Virus record (IMG/VR): IMGVR_UViG_3300049459_000108
Location: 1-56,465 of that record
DNA length: 56,465 bases
Origin: a virus
Reading direction: 5' to 3' (one strand)
The notes beneath the pieces were generated by a model that was not told where the DNA came from, made no database searches, and saw nothing but the letters and a program-made list of their open reading frames with translations. Numbering within the stretch: position 1 is the first letter of the stretch; every line of letters starts with the position of its first letter. A program made the position numbers and the translations under genes. Positions 1 to 6,538 of this stretch are shown piece by piece.

Positions 1-126
1 CCCTGAGAACGTGGGCAAGGTGTCCCGCTTCACGGCCGGTCGCCCGGCCAAGGTGCACACCAAGTACCTGCCCGATGACAGTTCCTCCGGCCCGGTTGCT
101 GTTGAGCCCACGGGTGAGGAGTCGCG
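1..126. repeat. terminal redundancy, left copy (contig circularises)
   Basis: These 126 bases are identical to 56339-56464; only the last base of the window (56465) departs from the match. A single gene reads through the join (56115 to the end, then 2-265), so this is most simply an assembly overlap of a circular or circularly permuted molecule. A true direct terminal repeat of the virion DNA cannot be excluded from sequence alone. Confidence 0.9.
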
Positions 127-265
127 TCGCATCCGCGACGTCAAGGCGTCCGACGTCTACCACCGGAACGCCATCACTCCGCCCTACCCCGGCCCGAAGC
201 ACCCCTACCAAGGGGCTCAGGTCCGCACATGGGCTACGAGCACTTCGCTGTCTGCCAAATCTTGA
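2..265 (+). CDS. 3' part of a phage protein that starts at 56115 (hypothetical)
   Basis: This open frame has no start of its own. In circular coordinates it continues exactly in frame from the ATG at 56115, giving one protein of about 162 residues. The C-terminal part contains a Pro-rich stretch (TPPYPGPKHPYQG) and ends in a Ser-rich tail. I do not recognise the family. The stop codon TGA (263-265) lies inside the first of two operator-like sites at 261-291, the same arrangement as at the end of the nuclease gene at 36669. It is the first gene of the long accessory operon that continues to 11143. Confidence 0.8.
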   Translation, partial: PENVGKVSRFTAGRPAKVHTKYLPDDSSSGPVAVEPTGEESRRIRDVKASDVYHRNAITPPYPGPKHPYQGAQVRTWATSTSLSAKS

Positions 266-291
266 ATACGTGATAGAACTTGAATCCGTGA
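261..291 (+). promoter_or_regulatory. tandem pair of 13-bp operator/stoperator-like sites
   Basis: Two copies of the CTTGAATNCGTGA motif lie head to tail at 261-273 (variant base A) and 279-291 (variant base C), 18 bp apart, directly in front of the RBS and ATG at 303. Neither copy has a convincing -10 box 17 bp downstream of TTGAAT. A repressor or stoperator role therefore fits better than a promoter. The first copy overlaps the stop codon of the preceding gene. Confidence 0.65.
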
Positions 292-302
292 GGACGGGAA
301 CC

Positions 303-506
303 ATGCAAATCCGCCGTGCCCTTGGGGCTGTCGCCCTTGTCTCGCTCGCCCTTGTGAGCGGATGGGTGATGCGACCCAACCCCAACGCCCCTGCACAGCC
401 CACGAGTCACACGGTGACCTGGAACGAGGGCTTCGCCGACTCGAAGCAGGACGACTGTGAACAGGGCTTCAAGCCCGCCTGTGACTGGCTCGCCAACAAC
501 CGCTGA
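303..506 (+). CDS. small secreted or membrane-anchored protein, hypothetical
   Basis: 67 residues. It starts at ATG 303 after a purine-rich GAGGACGGGA. The N-terminus looks like a signal peptide or anchor: a basic start (MQIRR) followed by an Ala/Leu/Val-rich segment of about 16 residues. The rest is short and polar, with two Cys (DDCEQGFKPACDW) that could form a disulphide outside the cytoplasm. No family is recognised. It is the first complete gene downstream of the tandem operators, so it is probably controlled by the immunity repressor. Confidence 0.6.
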   Translation: MQIRRALGAVALVSLALVSGWVMRPNPNAPAQPTSHTVTWNEGFADSKQDDCEQGFKPACDWLANNR

Positions 507-519
507 CAGGAGAACTTCC

Positions 520-786
520 ATGCAGATCTGCGCCCGCTCTCTCGCCCGTGTCCCCAAGCACGCCCGTAAGGGTCCGAAGGCTCCGCTCATCCTCCTGGAG
601 CACTTCCGCCTCAATCGCCAGGACTTCCGCAGGGGCTTCGCGTGGGCCTTCCGCCGCAACAAGCCGCGCATCGTGATCCTGCCCATCGTGGCCGCGCCGG
701 TGATGGACGGCTACGGCTCCCGCTACGCGTCCCCCTCGCTCGACCTGTACCGCCCCATGGTCACTACTCCGCTCGACCTGGTCTGA
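520..786 (+). CDS. hypothetical basic protein
   Basis: 88 residues from ATG 520, preceded by ACAGGAGAA. It is strongly basic in the first 60 residues (many Arg/Lys, e.g. RRGFAWAFRRNKPR), followed by a short hydrophobic stretch (IVILPIVAAPV) that is too brief for a confident membrane helix. No family is recognised. It begins only 14 bases after the previous stop, so it belongs to the same operon. Confidence 0.55.
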   Translation: MQICARSLARVPKHARKGPKAPLILLEHFRLNRQDFRRGFAWAFRRNKPRIVILPIVAAPVMDGYGSRYASPSLDLYRPMVTTPLDLV

Positions 787-797
787 GAGGCAATCCA

Positions 798-977
798 ATG
801 GTCATCAGCTCTAGCGAGGCATACGCGGCATTCCGTCAGAGCAACGGCAGCGGGGACTTCACACGCTGGGGGGCCTCGAATGAGGTCACTCGCAGAACCA
901 ACCCCCTGGTACGTGGCACCCGTTCACTCGGCGGAGGTCTGATCCCGGCCAGGAACTTCTACCTGTTCTCACGCTGA
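798..977 (+). CDS. small hypothetical protein
   Basis: 59 residues from ATG 798, in the same operon as the previous gene and 12 bases after its stop. The upstream GAGAGG is a usable but not strong RBS. The product is polar, with no Cys and no membrane segment, and ends in an aromatic NFYLFSR. No family is recognised. Confidence 0.45.
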   Translation: MVISSSEAYAAFRQSNGSGDFTRWGASNEVTRRTNPLVRGTRSLGGGLIPARNFYLFSR

Positions 978-1063
978 CACGTGAGGGGTTCCTTCGTGCC
1001 CTTCGGGGCGCGTTGGAATCCGGCCCGCGTCCTAGCAATGCCGGTGAATGGAAGGACAGCGCA

Positions 1064-1294
1064 ATGCCCGTGATTGACGCGAAGGTCATTCGTGGCCATC
1101 TGCAAGGCAAGACCACGTTCGAGCTCTGCGAGGACTTCGAGCACCTGAGCAAGTCCGTGCGGCCGATGCCGTGGGCAGAGCAAGCCATCTCTGACGTGCT
1201 CTTCGAGCGCGACAGTGTGGCGTGGCTTCAGTGGCAGTTGGACGGCGACTACTTCGGACGCTCCATGCCTCACAGGTTCTTCGGCCTGGTCTAG
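1064..1294 (+). CDS. hypothetical protein
   Basis: 76 residues from ATG 1064, chosen because GGAAGGA lies at 1050-1056, whereas the upstream in-frame start has no RBS. The product is soluble, acidic and rich in Trp, Phe and Asp (for example WLQWQLDGDYFG). No domain is recognised. It is the last gene before the strong terminator at 1308-1340. Confidence 0.6.
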   Translation: MPVIDAKVIRGHLQGKTTFELCEDFEHLSKSVRPMPWAEQAISDVLFERDSVAWLQWQLDGDYFGRSMPHRFFGLV

Positions 1295-1307
1295 CTCGCC
1301 CATAGAG

Positions 1308-1340
1308 AAAGGCCCGGATACTCGAATTATCCGGGCCTTT
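1308..1340 (+). terminator. intrinsic terminator
   Basis: A perfect 13-bp inverted repeat (AAAGGCCCGGATA with TATCCGGGCCTTT) around a 7-base loop, ending in TTT. It separates the 303-1294 gene group from the next one. Its A/T-flanked symmetry means it could act in both directions. Confidence 0.8.
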
Positions 1341-1372
1341 CGCGGTCCATCATACGCGAAAGGCTCAACATC

Positions 1373-1591
1373 ATGTCCGTTTCCCTGCGTAAGCCCTACG
1401 CCCTCGAAGTCGCCACCATCGGCGCTGCGTTCAGCGAGACGACGCACGCCATCAAGGGCTCCTGGACCTACCTCCAGACCAACTACACCGCGTGCGGACG
1501 AGCCGCCACCGGGAAGCTCTCTCGCCTCAACCACGCGACCGGCAATCACACGGTCGCGATCACCTGCCAGTCCTGCCTCAAGGCGAAGTGA
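1373..1591 (+). CDS. hypothetical protein with C-terminal CxxC
   Basis: 72 residues from ATG 1373. One Cys lies near the middle (TACGRA) and a CQSC pair sits at the very C-terminus, which may bind zinc. The upstream sequence (CGAAAGGCTCAACATC) gives an AAAGG RBS. No family is recognised. It is the first gene after the 1308-1340 terminator. Confidence 0.6.
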   Translation: MSVSLRKPYALEVATIGAAFSETTHAIKGSWTYLQTNYTACGRAATGKLSRLNHATGNHTVAITCQSCLKAK

Positions 1592-1601
1592 GGGGCCTGA
1601 G

Positions 1602-1733
1602 ATGCCGACGTACCGCTACTGCACCTGCTGCGGCTTCGACTGTGTGTCGGACACGGAGGCCGTAGAGCCCTTGTGCCCCGAGTGCCGTGAGGCCGGGTGC
1701 GCCGCCAACGAATCTCTCTGCGACTCCTGCTGA
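1602..1733 (+). CDS. tiny Cys-rich zinc-ribbon-like protein
   Basis: 43 residues with nine Cys. CTCCGFDC and CPECREAGC form two knuckle-like motifs of the kind that bind zinc, and a final CDSC closes the chain. The start is ATG 1602, with GAGGGGCCTGAG just upstream. Such minimal zinc ribbons are common in actinophage accessory operons; the role is unknown. Confidence 0.6.
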   Translation: MPTYRYCTCCGFDCVSDTEAVEPLCPECREAGCAANESLCDSC

Positions 1734-1753
1734 CCGTAGGCAGTGAGCGTGAT

Positions 1754-1779
1754 TCAGGCCGGCCACAGGTCCGGCCTGC
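1754..1779 (+). terminator. GC-rich hairpin, possible weak terminator
   Basis: An inverted repeat AGGCCGG...CCGGCCT lies between two genes and is not followed by a clear T run. It may act as an RNA stabiliser or partial terminator. The call is weak. Confidence 0.3.
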
Positions 1780-1831
1780 GTCGCGGCCTCTGTGCGGCCA
1801 GTGCACCCAAGAACTCTCGTAAGGAATTCCC

Positions 1832-2026
1832 ATGCGCAGTCTCATTCTCGTCAACCCCTTCAAGGGGATCACGGTCGGCCGTATCTACCGCAAGTGGGGG
1901 CGGCTCCACATTCCCGGCCGGTACAGCGTGATGCACCACCTCAAGGGCTCCTTGCCCAGTGGTCGCACGCTTTCGCGCCGCGAGGCCATCCGTACGTTCC
2001 AGCACTCCGCCAAGAAGGGCTTCTGA
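1832..2026 (+). CDS. small basic hypothetical protein
   Basis: 64 residues from ATG 1832 after TAAGGAATTCCC. It is very basic (Arg, Lys and His throughout) with a Gly-containing start and a C-terminal AKKGF. It may bind nucleic acid, but no fold is recognised. Its stop overlaps the next start (TGATG at 2024-2028), so the two are translationally coupled. Confidence 0.6.
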   Translation: MRSLILVNPFKGITVGRIYRKWGRLHIPGRYSVMHHLKGSLPSGRTLSRREAIRTFQHSAKKGF

Positions 2027-2187
2027 TGCCCACCAAGACCGGAACCGCTCGACGCACAAGGACGAGTGTCCCTGTGGTCAAGGGACAAGCGGACTTGCTC
2101 ACCGAATGGCGAGAAACCGGGTTGATCACTACTTCCCAGTTTGCCACCTTCACCCGCACTACCCAGCCCACCGTGAAGGGACGCTGA
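2026..2187 (+). CDS. small hypothetical protein, HTH-like sequence
   Basis: 53 residues, with ATG 2026 overlapping the preceding stop. A basic N-terminus (TKTGTARRTRT) is followed by a segment (LITTSQFATFTRTTQPTVKGR) that reads loosely like a helix-turn-helix. That is only a visual impression. Its stop overlaps the next ATG at 2187. Confidence 0.5.
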   Translation: MPTKTGTARRTRTSVPVVKGQADLLTEWRETGLITTSQFATFTRTTQPTVKGR

Positions 2188-2426
2188 TGTCCACCAAGTT
2201 CCAGTCCGAAGAGGTGCAAGACCTCTACTACCACCTGCCCGAGGACGAGGCAGGCGACAGCTCTGAGGGACCTGCCTGGTACGGCCTCTACCAGCTCGAA
2301 GCCGTGATCCTCACCGAGGACTCCCGCGGATTCGTCTACATGCGCAAGTACGCCACCACGGCCGAGCTTAACGAGGCGTGGGAACTGATCATCCAGAACA
2401 CCTATCCCGAAGAGGGCGCCGCCTGA
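2187..2426 (+). CDS. acidic hypothetical protein
   Basis: 79 residues, with ATG 2187 overlapping the previous stop and its own stop overlapping the next ATG at 2426. It is acidic and has a WYGLYQLEAVILTEDSRGF-like beta-strand pattern. No family is recognised. The tight overlap chain (2026, 2187, 2426) points to coupled translation of a small set of partners. Confidence 0.6.
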   Translation: MSTKFQSEEVQDLYYHLPEDEAGDSSEGPAWYGLYQLEAVILTEDSRGFVYMRKYATTAELNEAWELIIQNTYPEEGAA

Positions 2427-2701
2427 TGGAAAACGGAGCCATAGCTACTCCCCGCGCGGACGGCCTTGTGGTCGAGCGCGAATACCGGGGGCACGGAATC
2501 TACTGGGTGCACCTGTACGGCCCCAACACCCACGCATTCCTGAAGCGAGGGACGTACGTGGTCGCTGCTGAGGCCCGTAAGTGGGCCACGGAGCTGGGCA
2601 AGTCGTCCGGCGGTTGGTTGTCCGGTGGTGCTGGATGGAACGGCACCAAGGGCGGGGGCAATCACGCCCACGTCAGCAAGTGCTACGTCTTCAATTCCTA
2701 G
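2426..2701 (+). CDS. hypothetical protein with Gly-rich C-terminal half
   Basis: 91 residues from ATG 2426. The N-terminal half looks like a small beta-rich domain (YWVHLYGPNTHAF). The second half is Gly, Ser and Trp rich and ends HVSKCYVFNS. No recognised family. The next gene follows after a textbook TAGGAGGA RBS. Confidence 0.55.
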   Translation: MENGAIATPRADGLVVEREYRGHGIYWVHLYGPNTHAFLKRGTYVVAAEARKWATELGKSSGGWLSGGAGWNGTKGGGNHAHVSKCYVFNS

Positions 2702-2710
2702 GAGGAAATC

Positions 2711-3010
2711 ATGAGCAATCAGAAGGCTTTCGCGATGATCGAGGGCCGATTCTCCGATCACGTGAAGAGGTTCAACCACGCGGACGTGAGCGGCGCCGAC
2801 TCGGACGATCATTACTGGACGGTCAAAGACCGGCTCGAACTCGCCCGCGTGGCGCTGGAGCGGGCTCCGGAACTCCGGGTGACCACCCTTGCGCGTTCAC
2901 TGGGGGACGTCTACCAGGCCGTACGCAAGAACCTGACGCCCGACGAGCTGAAGCGCTGGGAAGAGAGCGACGAGGCGCTTGAGGATCTGCTCGACAAGTA
3001 CGGGCTGTAG
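2711..3010 (+). CDS. acidic helical hypothetical protein
   Basis: 99 residues from ATG 2711, preceded by AGGAGGAAATC, one of the best RBSs in this operon. The protein is predicted mainly helical and strongly acidic at its C-terminus (EESDEALEDLLDKYGL). No motif allows a function to be named. An acidic helical shape is compatible with a DNA-mimic or adaptor role, but nothing in the sequence shows that. Confidence 0.65.
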   Translation: MSNQKAFAMIEGRFSDHVKRFNHADVSGADSDDHYWTVKDRLELARVALERAPELRVTTLARSLGDVYQAVRKNLTPDELKRWEESDEALEDLLDKYGL

Positions 3011-3058
3011 GCGCGGCGAAACACAAGAAGAGTTCAAGAGCCAGAGGGGTTTCTAGTA

Positions 3059-3523
3059 ATGGTCGACTTTCAGGTGAGCTGGAGCAAGAAGACGCCGGGC
3101 AAGACGCACGTGTCCTTCTCGGGCGACCGCACGCCGTGCAATGACGGGCTTCCCGTGATCGAGGCGAAGCCGTTCTACACGTCCAAGTTGAAGGATGTGG
3201 ACTGCCACATCTGTGGGGCATACGTGCTCTTCGACATGGAGGCCGCACGCTCCGCAGCTCGGAAGTACGTGAACAACCAAGCCAGCACGGCCAAGTGGGA
3301 GAACGTTGACCGCTTTGACTTCGCGAGCAGAGTCACCGAGCGAGCCGCGGGAGTCGCATTCGCCATCCAGCGGAAGCACGGGAGTTGGAACTCCAATCAC
3401 GCGTTCTCCGAGTTCATGGCCGGTGGCGGGTGGATGACCGACAAGAGCACCGAGGCCGGTCTCATCGGCATGACGGCACTCGCGGTCTTCGAGGCACTGA
3501 AGGAGCGTGACGCGCCCCAGTAA
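3059..3523 (+). CDS. hypothetical protein
   Basis: 154 residues from ATG 3059 after AGAGGGGTTTCTAGTA. Four His/Cys positions near residues 27-52 (TPCND and DCHICGAY) might bind a metal. The C-terminal half is helical. No family is recognised. The T-ending hairpin at 3547-3572 terminates this group. Confidence 0.65.
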   Translation: MVDFQVSWSKKTPGKTHVSFSGDRTPCNDGLPVIEAKPFYTSKLKDVDCHICGAYVLFDMEAARSAARKYVNNQASTAKWENVDRFDFASRVTERAAGVAFAIQRKHGSWNSNHAFSEFMAGGGWMTDKSTEAGLIGMTALAVFEALKERDAPQ

Positions 3524-3546
3524 CTGACTCCGCCAAATCTCTTCGA

Positions 3547-3572
3547 GGCCAGGAATCCCCCTGGTCTTTTTT
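3547..3572 (+). terminator. intrinsic terminator
   Basis: A 7-bp stem GGCCAGG/CCTGGTC with a 6-base loop is followed by TTTTTT, about 24 bases after the 3523 stop. Confidence 0.75.
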
Positions 3573-3592
3573 CATGCCCGAAAGGTCTCACC

Positions 3593-3961
3593 ATGCGTAT
3601 CCCGTTCATCACCAACTGGCTTATCCGACGCGAGATGCAGGAGTCGGCATTGAACTTGCTCATGCTGTCGAACTGCAAGCTCCAGGACGACATGACGGCC
3701 CTGGGAAGTCAGGTCAAGGAGCTGGCTGTGATGAGCCGTCGGCGGGAGCGGCTGGTGATCGCTGCCCAGCGCTTCGCCCAGGTCTTCGATGACGCGGGCC
3801 TCGCGTACGACGAGGGCGACCGGCTCAACGACCGGCAGATGAGTGCCCTGACGGCACTGCTGAGGACTGCCGGCCACGAGGTTGCGGCTGACACCTGGGA
3901 GAGCCACCAGGTCCCGGACTCCGAGGACGAGGACCCGATTACCAAAGCTCTCGCGGGCTGA
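3593..3961 (+). CDS. hypothetical helical protein, distant paralogue of the 4256 product
   Basis: 122 residues from ATG 3593, preceded by AAAGGTC. Predicted all-helical. Residues 53-115 (AAQRFAQVF..AGLAY.., a later ALLRTAGHEVAA, then an H..DSEDED tail) follow the same residue spacing as residues 14-75 of the protein at 4256-4741 (AAAAFVDAW..SGLAY.., LFRAFHYPSTA, EEHSETDE). That suggests an old duplication. The function is unknown. Confidence 0.65.
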   Translation: MRIPFITNWLIRREMQESALNLLMLSNCKLQDDMTALGSQVKELAVMSRRRERLVIAAQRFAQVFDDAGLAYDEGDRLNDRQMSALTALLRTAGHEVAADTWESHQVPDSEDEDPITKALAG

Positions 3962-3985
3962 TCTCTGCACGGTTCCTGTTTGGTG

Positions 3986-4010
3986 GCGGCCGGGAATCCC
4001 GGCCGTTCGC
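3986..4010 (+). terminator. strong hairpin, possible terminator
   Basis: A perfect GGCCGGGAATCCCGGCC palindrome, extended by flanking GGC/GCC, lies between two genes. There is no T run, so termination would be weak. It could also be an operator or RNA-stabilising element. Confidence 0.35.
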
Positions 4011-4037
4011 CACGGATAACCGAAGGAGAGGAATGCA

Positions 4038-4253
4038 GTGGAACCCCTAGACGAGGCCATTCGGCGTGTTCTCGCAGATCGCGGCGGAGAAGCTACCAGT
4101 TCGGAACTCCTGTACTGGCTGAAGTACCGAGGAAACGCAGCCTTGATCAGGGCCGCCGTGGCTCGCATGGCAGATGTGACAACAGAAAAGCGGTACGGCG
4201 TTCGCGGTGCCCCCGCGACCGTTTATCGAGTCCTTAGCAACGAGGAGAGCTGA
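4038..4253 (+). CDS. stand-alone winged-helix-like domain, same family as the C-terminus of the DUF3987 protein
   Basis: 71 residues from GTG 4038, which follows AGGAGAGGAATGCA. The whole protein aligns by eye with about residues 345-410 of the protein at 6539-7852. Both share an xLIR/xAIRxVL start, GGEA..S.LL, a central LNAAAI-like helix, and a RGAP...YR[VL] end. This looks like a small winged-helix DNA-binding module that exists both free and fused in the same genome. The free copy may compete with or recruit the larger protein; that is inference. Only two bases separate it from the next gene. Confidence 0.7.
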   Translation: MEPLDEAIRRVLADRGGEATSSELLYWLKYRGNAALIRAAVARMADVTTEKRYGVRGAPATVYRVLSNEES

Positions 4254-4255
4254 AA

Positions 4256-4741
4256 ATGTCCCGTAAGAACAACACGCTGCGTAAGAAGCAGCTCGCCGCC
4301 GCTGCGGCATTCGTCGACGCATGGACGACGTCGGGCCTCGCATACAGCCTCTCCGATTACAACTGCACGTTGACGTGCGAAGAGGCCGACACGATGGCTG
4401 GTCTCTTCCGCGCTTTCCACTACCCGAGCACGGCCGAGGGAATCGTTGAGGAGCACTCCGAAACCGACGAGTGCGGCAACAAGCACCACCTGTGCCCGGC
4501 TTGGACGTTCGATGTCGCGTTGGTCGGCGTCAAGGGCGGCGAGTTCACCATCGTCGCGGATGGCGACGACGTCCAGGGGGCGGAGGCCAACGCCCGAGCC
4601 CACATGCGTGGACTGGTAGAGGAGAACTGGCCCGGCCGTGAAGTCGGGATCATCCTCACTGGCGCCGACGAGGGTGCTCCGGGCGAGACCTCTCTTTACT
4701 CCTGGATCGATGCCCGCAACTGCGAAAGCCGAGTCGCGTAA
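4256..4741 (+). CDS. hypothetical protein
   Basis: 161 residues from ATG 4256 after CGAGGAGAGCTGAAA. The N-terminal helical part resembles the 3593 product. The middle carries a TDECGNKHHLCP segment that could bind metal, and the C-terminal half looks like a small alpha/beta domain. No recognised family. Its stop overlaps the start at 4741 (TAATG). Confidence 0.65.
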   Translation: MSRKNNTLRKKQLAAAAAFVDAWTTSGLAYSLSDYNCTLTCEEADTMAGLFRAFHYPSTAEGIVEEHSETDECGNKHHLCPAWTFDVALVGVKGGEFTIVADGDDVQGAEANARAHMRGLVEENWPGREVGIILTGADEGAPGETSLYSWIDARNCESRVA

Positions 4742-5067
4742 TGGAATTTCAGGTAGGCCCCGATGTTCCTCACCTGTTCGCCGATGCAGTAGCGGCTTTC
4801 ATACGCGGCTACTCCGACTCCGTATGGCTGCACGAACAGACCGACGAATGGACGGAGTTGTGGACCTCCTTCCGCGACGCCGAGACGGCATCGGTGAAGG
4901 TCTCGTTCGAGGCCGGCCGACTCATGACGTGGGTCTGGGGCGCGCGGTGGGCCTGGCGAGACGAGGCCACGCGGCAGAGGGCTAAGGAGGAACTCCGCCC
5001 GCAGTGGCTCAAGTACATGCGCGAGCCCGCGCCCATGAGGCCCCACCGTCGCCTGAACTTCCTCTAA
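4741..5067 (+). CDS. hypothetical Trp-rich protein
   Basis: 108 residues, with ATG 4741 overlapping the upstream stop. It has seven or more Trp (SVWLHEQTDEWTELWTSF; WVWGARWAWRDE) and a basic C-terminal tail. It is soluble and probably helical. No family is recognised. Confidence 0.6.
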   Translation: MEFQVGPDVPHLFADAVAAFIRGYSDSVWLHEQTDEWTELWTSFRDAETASVKVSFEAGRLMTWVWGARWAWRDEATRQRAKEELRPQWLKYMREPAPMRPHRRLNFL

Positions 5068-5075
5068 GGAGAGTC

Positions 5076-5336
5076 ATGAAAGCACCGGTCATGAACATCA
5101 GCTTCGTGGAGTATCCCGAGCCGAAGCGCTGGACCTCGGACGGTGGACGACTCCACTGGGTGGCTTACGGGGACGTTGTGGTGACGTGCTCCGAACACGG
5201 GGAAGTGGGCCGGACTCTTGCAACTTCCAGCCTCGCCAAGGAATACCCCTGGTACGAGGGGAACGCCGTGTTGGCACAGGACAACCACATGTGGTTTGAC
5301 CACGGCATAGCCCAAGGCCATCACCGCCGTGACTGA
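5076..5336 (+). CDS. hypothetical protein
   Basis: 86 residues from ATG 5076, after TAAGGAGAGTC. A small beta-rich protein (FVEYPEPKRW, VVVTCSEHGEVG) with a His-rich end (HMWFDHGIAQGHHRRD). No recognised family. Its last eight bases overlap the start of the Lsr2-like gene at 5329. Confidence 0.6.
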   Translation: MKAPVMNISFVEYPEPKRWTSDGGRLHWVAYGDVVVTCSEHGEVGRTLATSSLAKEYPWYEGNAVLAQDNHMWFDHGIAQGHHRRD

Positions 5337-5661
5337 GCCTGACCCGGAGTTGGTTCGGGAATTCATGGTCGCCTCTCGACTGAGAGAGCCAGGGGATAGG
5401 CGTGCAGTGACTCCCCCTGAAGTGCGCTTCTTCAATGCGTACTACCCAGCGCACTTGGAACGAGAGCGACGCGAGACCGAACGGCAGGCCCAGCAGGAGG
5501 AGTTGGCCCGTCGATGCCGCGAGTCTGCGGAGAAGCGGGCGCATCAAACCTGGCTCATGCGCGACATGCGCGAGTGGGGCCGAGAGAACGGCTTTTTCGT
5601 TGGCACGCGGGGCCGTATCCCGCGGAAGGTAATCGACGCCTACAAGGAGGCAAAAGGATGA
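5329..5661 (+). CDS. Lsr2 C-terminal-type DNA-binding protein
   Basis: 110 residues from GTG 5329, overlapping the previous gene. The last ~35 residues (MREWGRENGFFVG and TRGRIPRKVIDAYKEA) match the Lsr2 DNA-binding domain pattern: xIRxWAxxNGxxVSxRGRIPxxVxxAYxxA. That includes the Arg-Gly-Arg hook that enters the minor groove of AT-rich DNA in actinobacterial Lsr2. The N-terminal ~70 residues are acidic/basic mixed and helical and do not look like the Lsr2 oligomerisation domain. The protein may silence or counter-silence AT-rich DNA, or compete with host Lsr2. Family assignment is firm for the C-terminus; the role is inferred. It overlaps the next gene by ATGA. Confidence 0.8.
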   Translation: MTEPDPELVREFMVASRLREPGDRRAVTPPEVRFFNAYYPAHLERERRETERQAQQEELARRCRESAEKRAHQTWLMRDMREWGRENGFFVGTRGRIPRKVIDAYKEAKG

Positions 5662-5996
5662 CGCACTCGCACATGGCTATCGGACTGATCCCCGACAACT
5701 TGGTCAACCTGACGGTGGTTGTCTCTTGGACGCCGACGGAGAAGGAATACACGATCACGCTCCTGAACGCGGACGGCAAGGCGACGGGGGAGTACGAGGC
5801 CAACGGGGGAGAGCCCTTCGGGTACGAACCGACCTTCCTCGACCTCGACATGAGCGTCTACCTCGGGCTCAAGTCCTTCCACCCGCGTACGGCCCGACTC
5901 GCTCAGTCGCTCGCTGGCTTCAGCTACTTCGAGTGGATCAACCCTGCCGCGATGTCGAGCAAGGACCGCGCGAAGTACATGGAGGCCGCCAAGTGA
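5658..5996 (+). CDS. hypothetical protein
   Basis: 112 residues, with ATG 5658 overlapping the preceding TGA and GGAGGCAAAAGG upstream. The first ~45 residues look like beta strands (NLTVVVSWTP, EYTITLLNADG), then a helical end (SSKDRAKYMEAAK). It sits between the Lsr2-C-like and Lsr2-N-like genes. No recognised family. Confidence 0.6.
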   Translation: MTHSHMAIGLIPDNLVNLTVVVSWTPTEKEYTITLLNADGKATGEYEANGGEPFGYEPTFLDLDMSVYLGLKSFHPRTARLAQSLAGFSYFEWINPAAMSSKDRAKYMEAAK

Positions 5997-6229
5997 GTGC
6001 GATGGACACCTTCTACCTTGACGCTGCTCTGGTCGCTGACCGTGCGGCGGACGCTGCCGCGATACCGAACCTGTCCAAGAGCCTGGCCCGCCTGACGAGC
6101 GTCTTCGAGGACTGCGGCCATCTGGCCGGCGCCTACTACTGCCCGGAGAAGGTTGCTGGCCTCCTGGTGTCCCATGTCGTCGAGGAGTACCAGGCTGGCC
6201 GTCGAGCTCTGGTCGGTAGTTCCACCTGA
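5993..6229 (+). CDS. hypothetical helical protein
   Basis: 78 residues. I prefer GTG 5993 over ATG 6002 because GGAGG at 5981-5985 is correctly spaced and the GTGA overlap couples it to the previous gene. The product is helical and Ala/Leu-rich, with two Cys. No family is recognised. A terminator follows. Confidence 0.55.
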   Translation: MSAMDTFYLDAALVADRAADAAAIPNLSKSLARLTSVFEDCGHLAGAYYCPEKVAGLLVSHVVEEYQAGRRALVGSST

Positions 6230-6246
6230 GTCGAGTGCATTTAGTG

Positions 6247-6275
6247 AGGGCCGGGAATTCGTTTCCGGCCCTTTG
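6247..6275 (+). terminator. intrinsic terminator
   Basis: An 11-bp stem AGGGCCGGGAA with TTTCCGGCCCT around a tetraloop, ending in TTT, between the 6229 stop and the next gene. Confidence 0.7.
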
Positions 6276-6327
6276 CCATGGGCGCTCGGAGAGCGTACGG
6301 ACAATTCTTCTAGAAGGGGTACATGCA

Positions 6328-6516
6328 ATGGCGCGAAAGGTAATCGAGACAGTGTGGTGCGACGCCTGTGCAAAGAAGGGTTTGGAAGTCGTGGGAACCG
6401 TGACGCTCACGATCATGGACGACCGATACGACCTGTGTGACGAGCACGGGAAGCGGTTCAGGGATCAGCTTGCCGCCGCCCTGGCCCCGTCCCTTGACGC
6501 CGCGCTGTCCGCATAA
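6328..6516 (+). CDS. Lsr2 N-terminal-like protein with CxxC (putative)
   Basis: 62 residues from ATG 6328 after AGAAGGGG. It begins MARKVIETV, continues with a strand-turn-strand that includes TVTLTIMDDRYDLC, and ends in a helix (KRFRDQLAAAL). This order and the start resemble the N-terminal dimerisation domain of Lsr2, which begins MAxKV, carries a xYxIDL strand and a LRxxL helix. An added CDAC and CDEH quartet could bind zinc, as in some actinophage Lsr2-like proteins. The resemblance is moderate. The DNA-binding half is encoded separately at 5329-5661. Confidence 0.5.
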   Translation: MARKVIETVWCDACAKKGLEVVGTVTLTIMDDRYDLCDEHGKRFRDQLAAALAPSLDAALSA

Positions 6517-6538
6517 TCGAGAAAGCAGAGATCACCTC

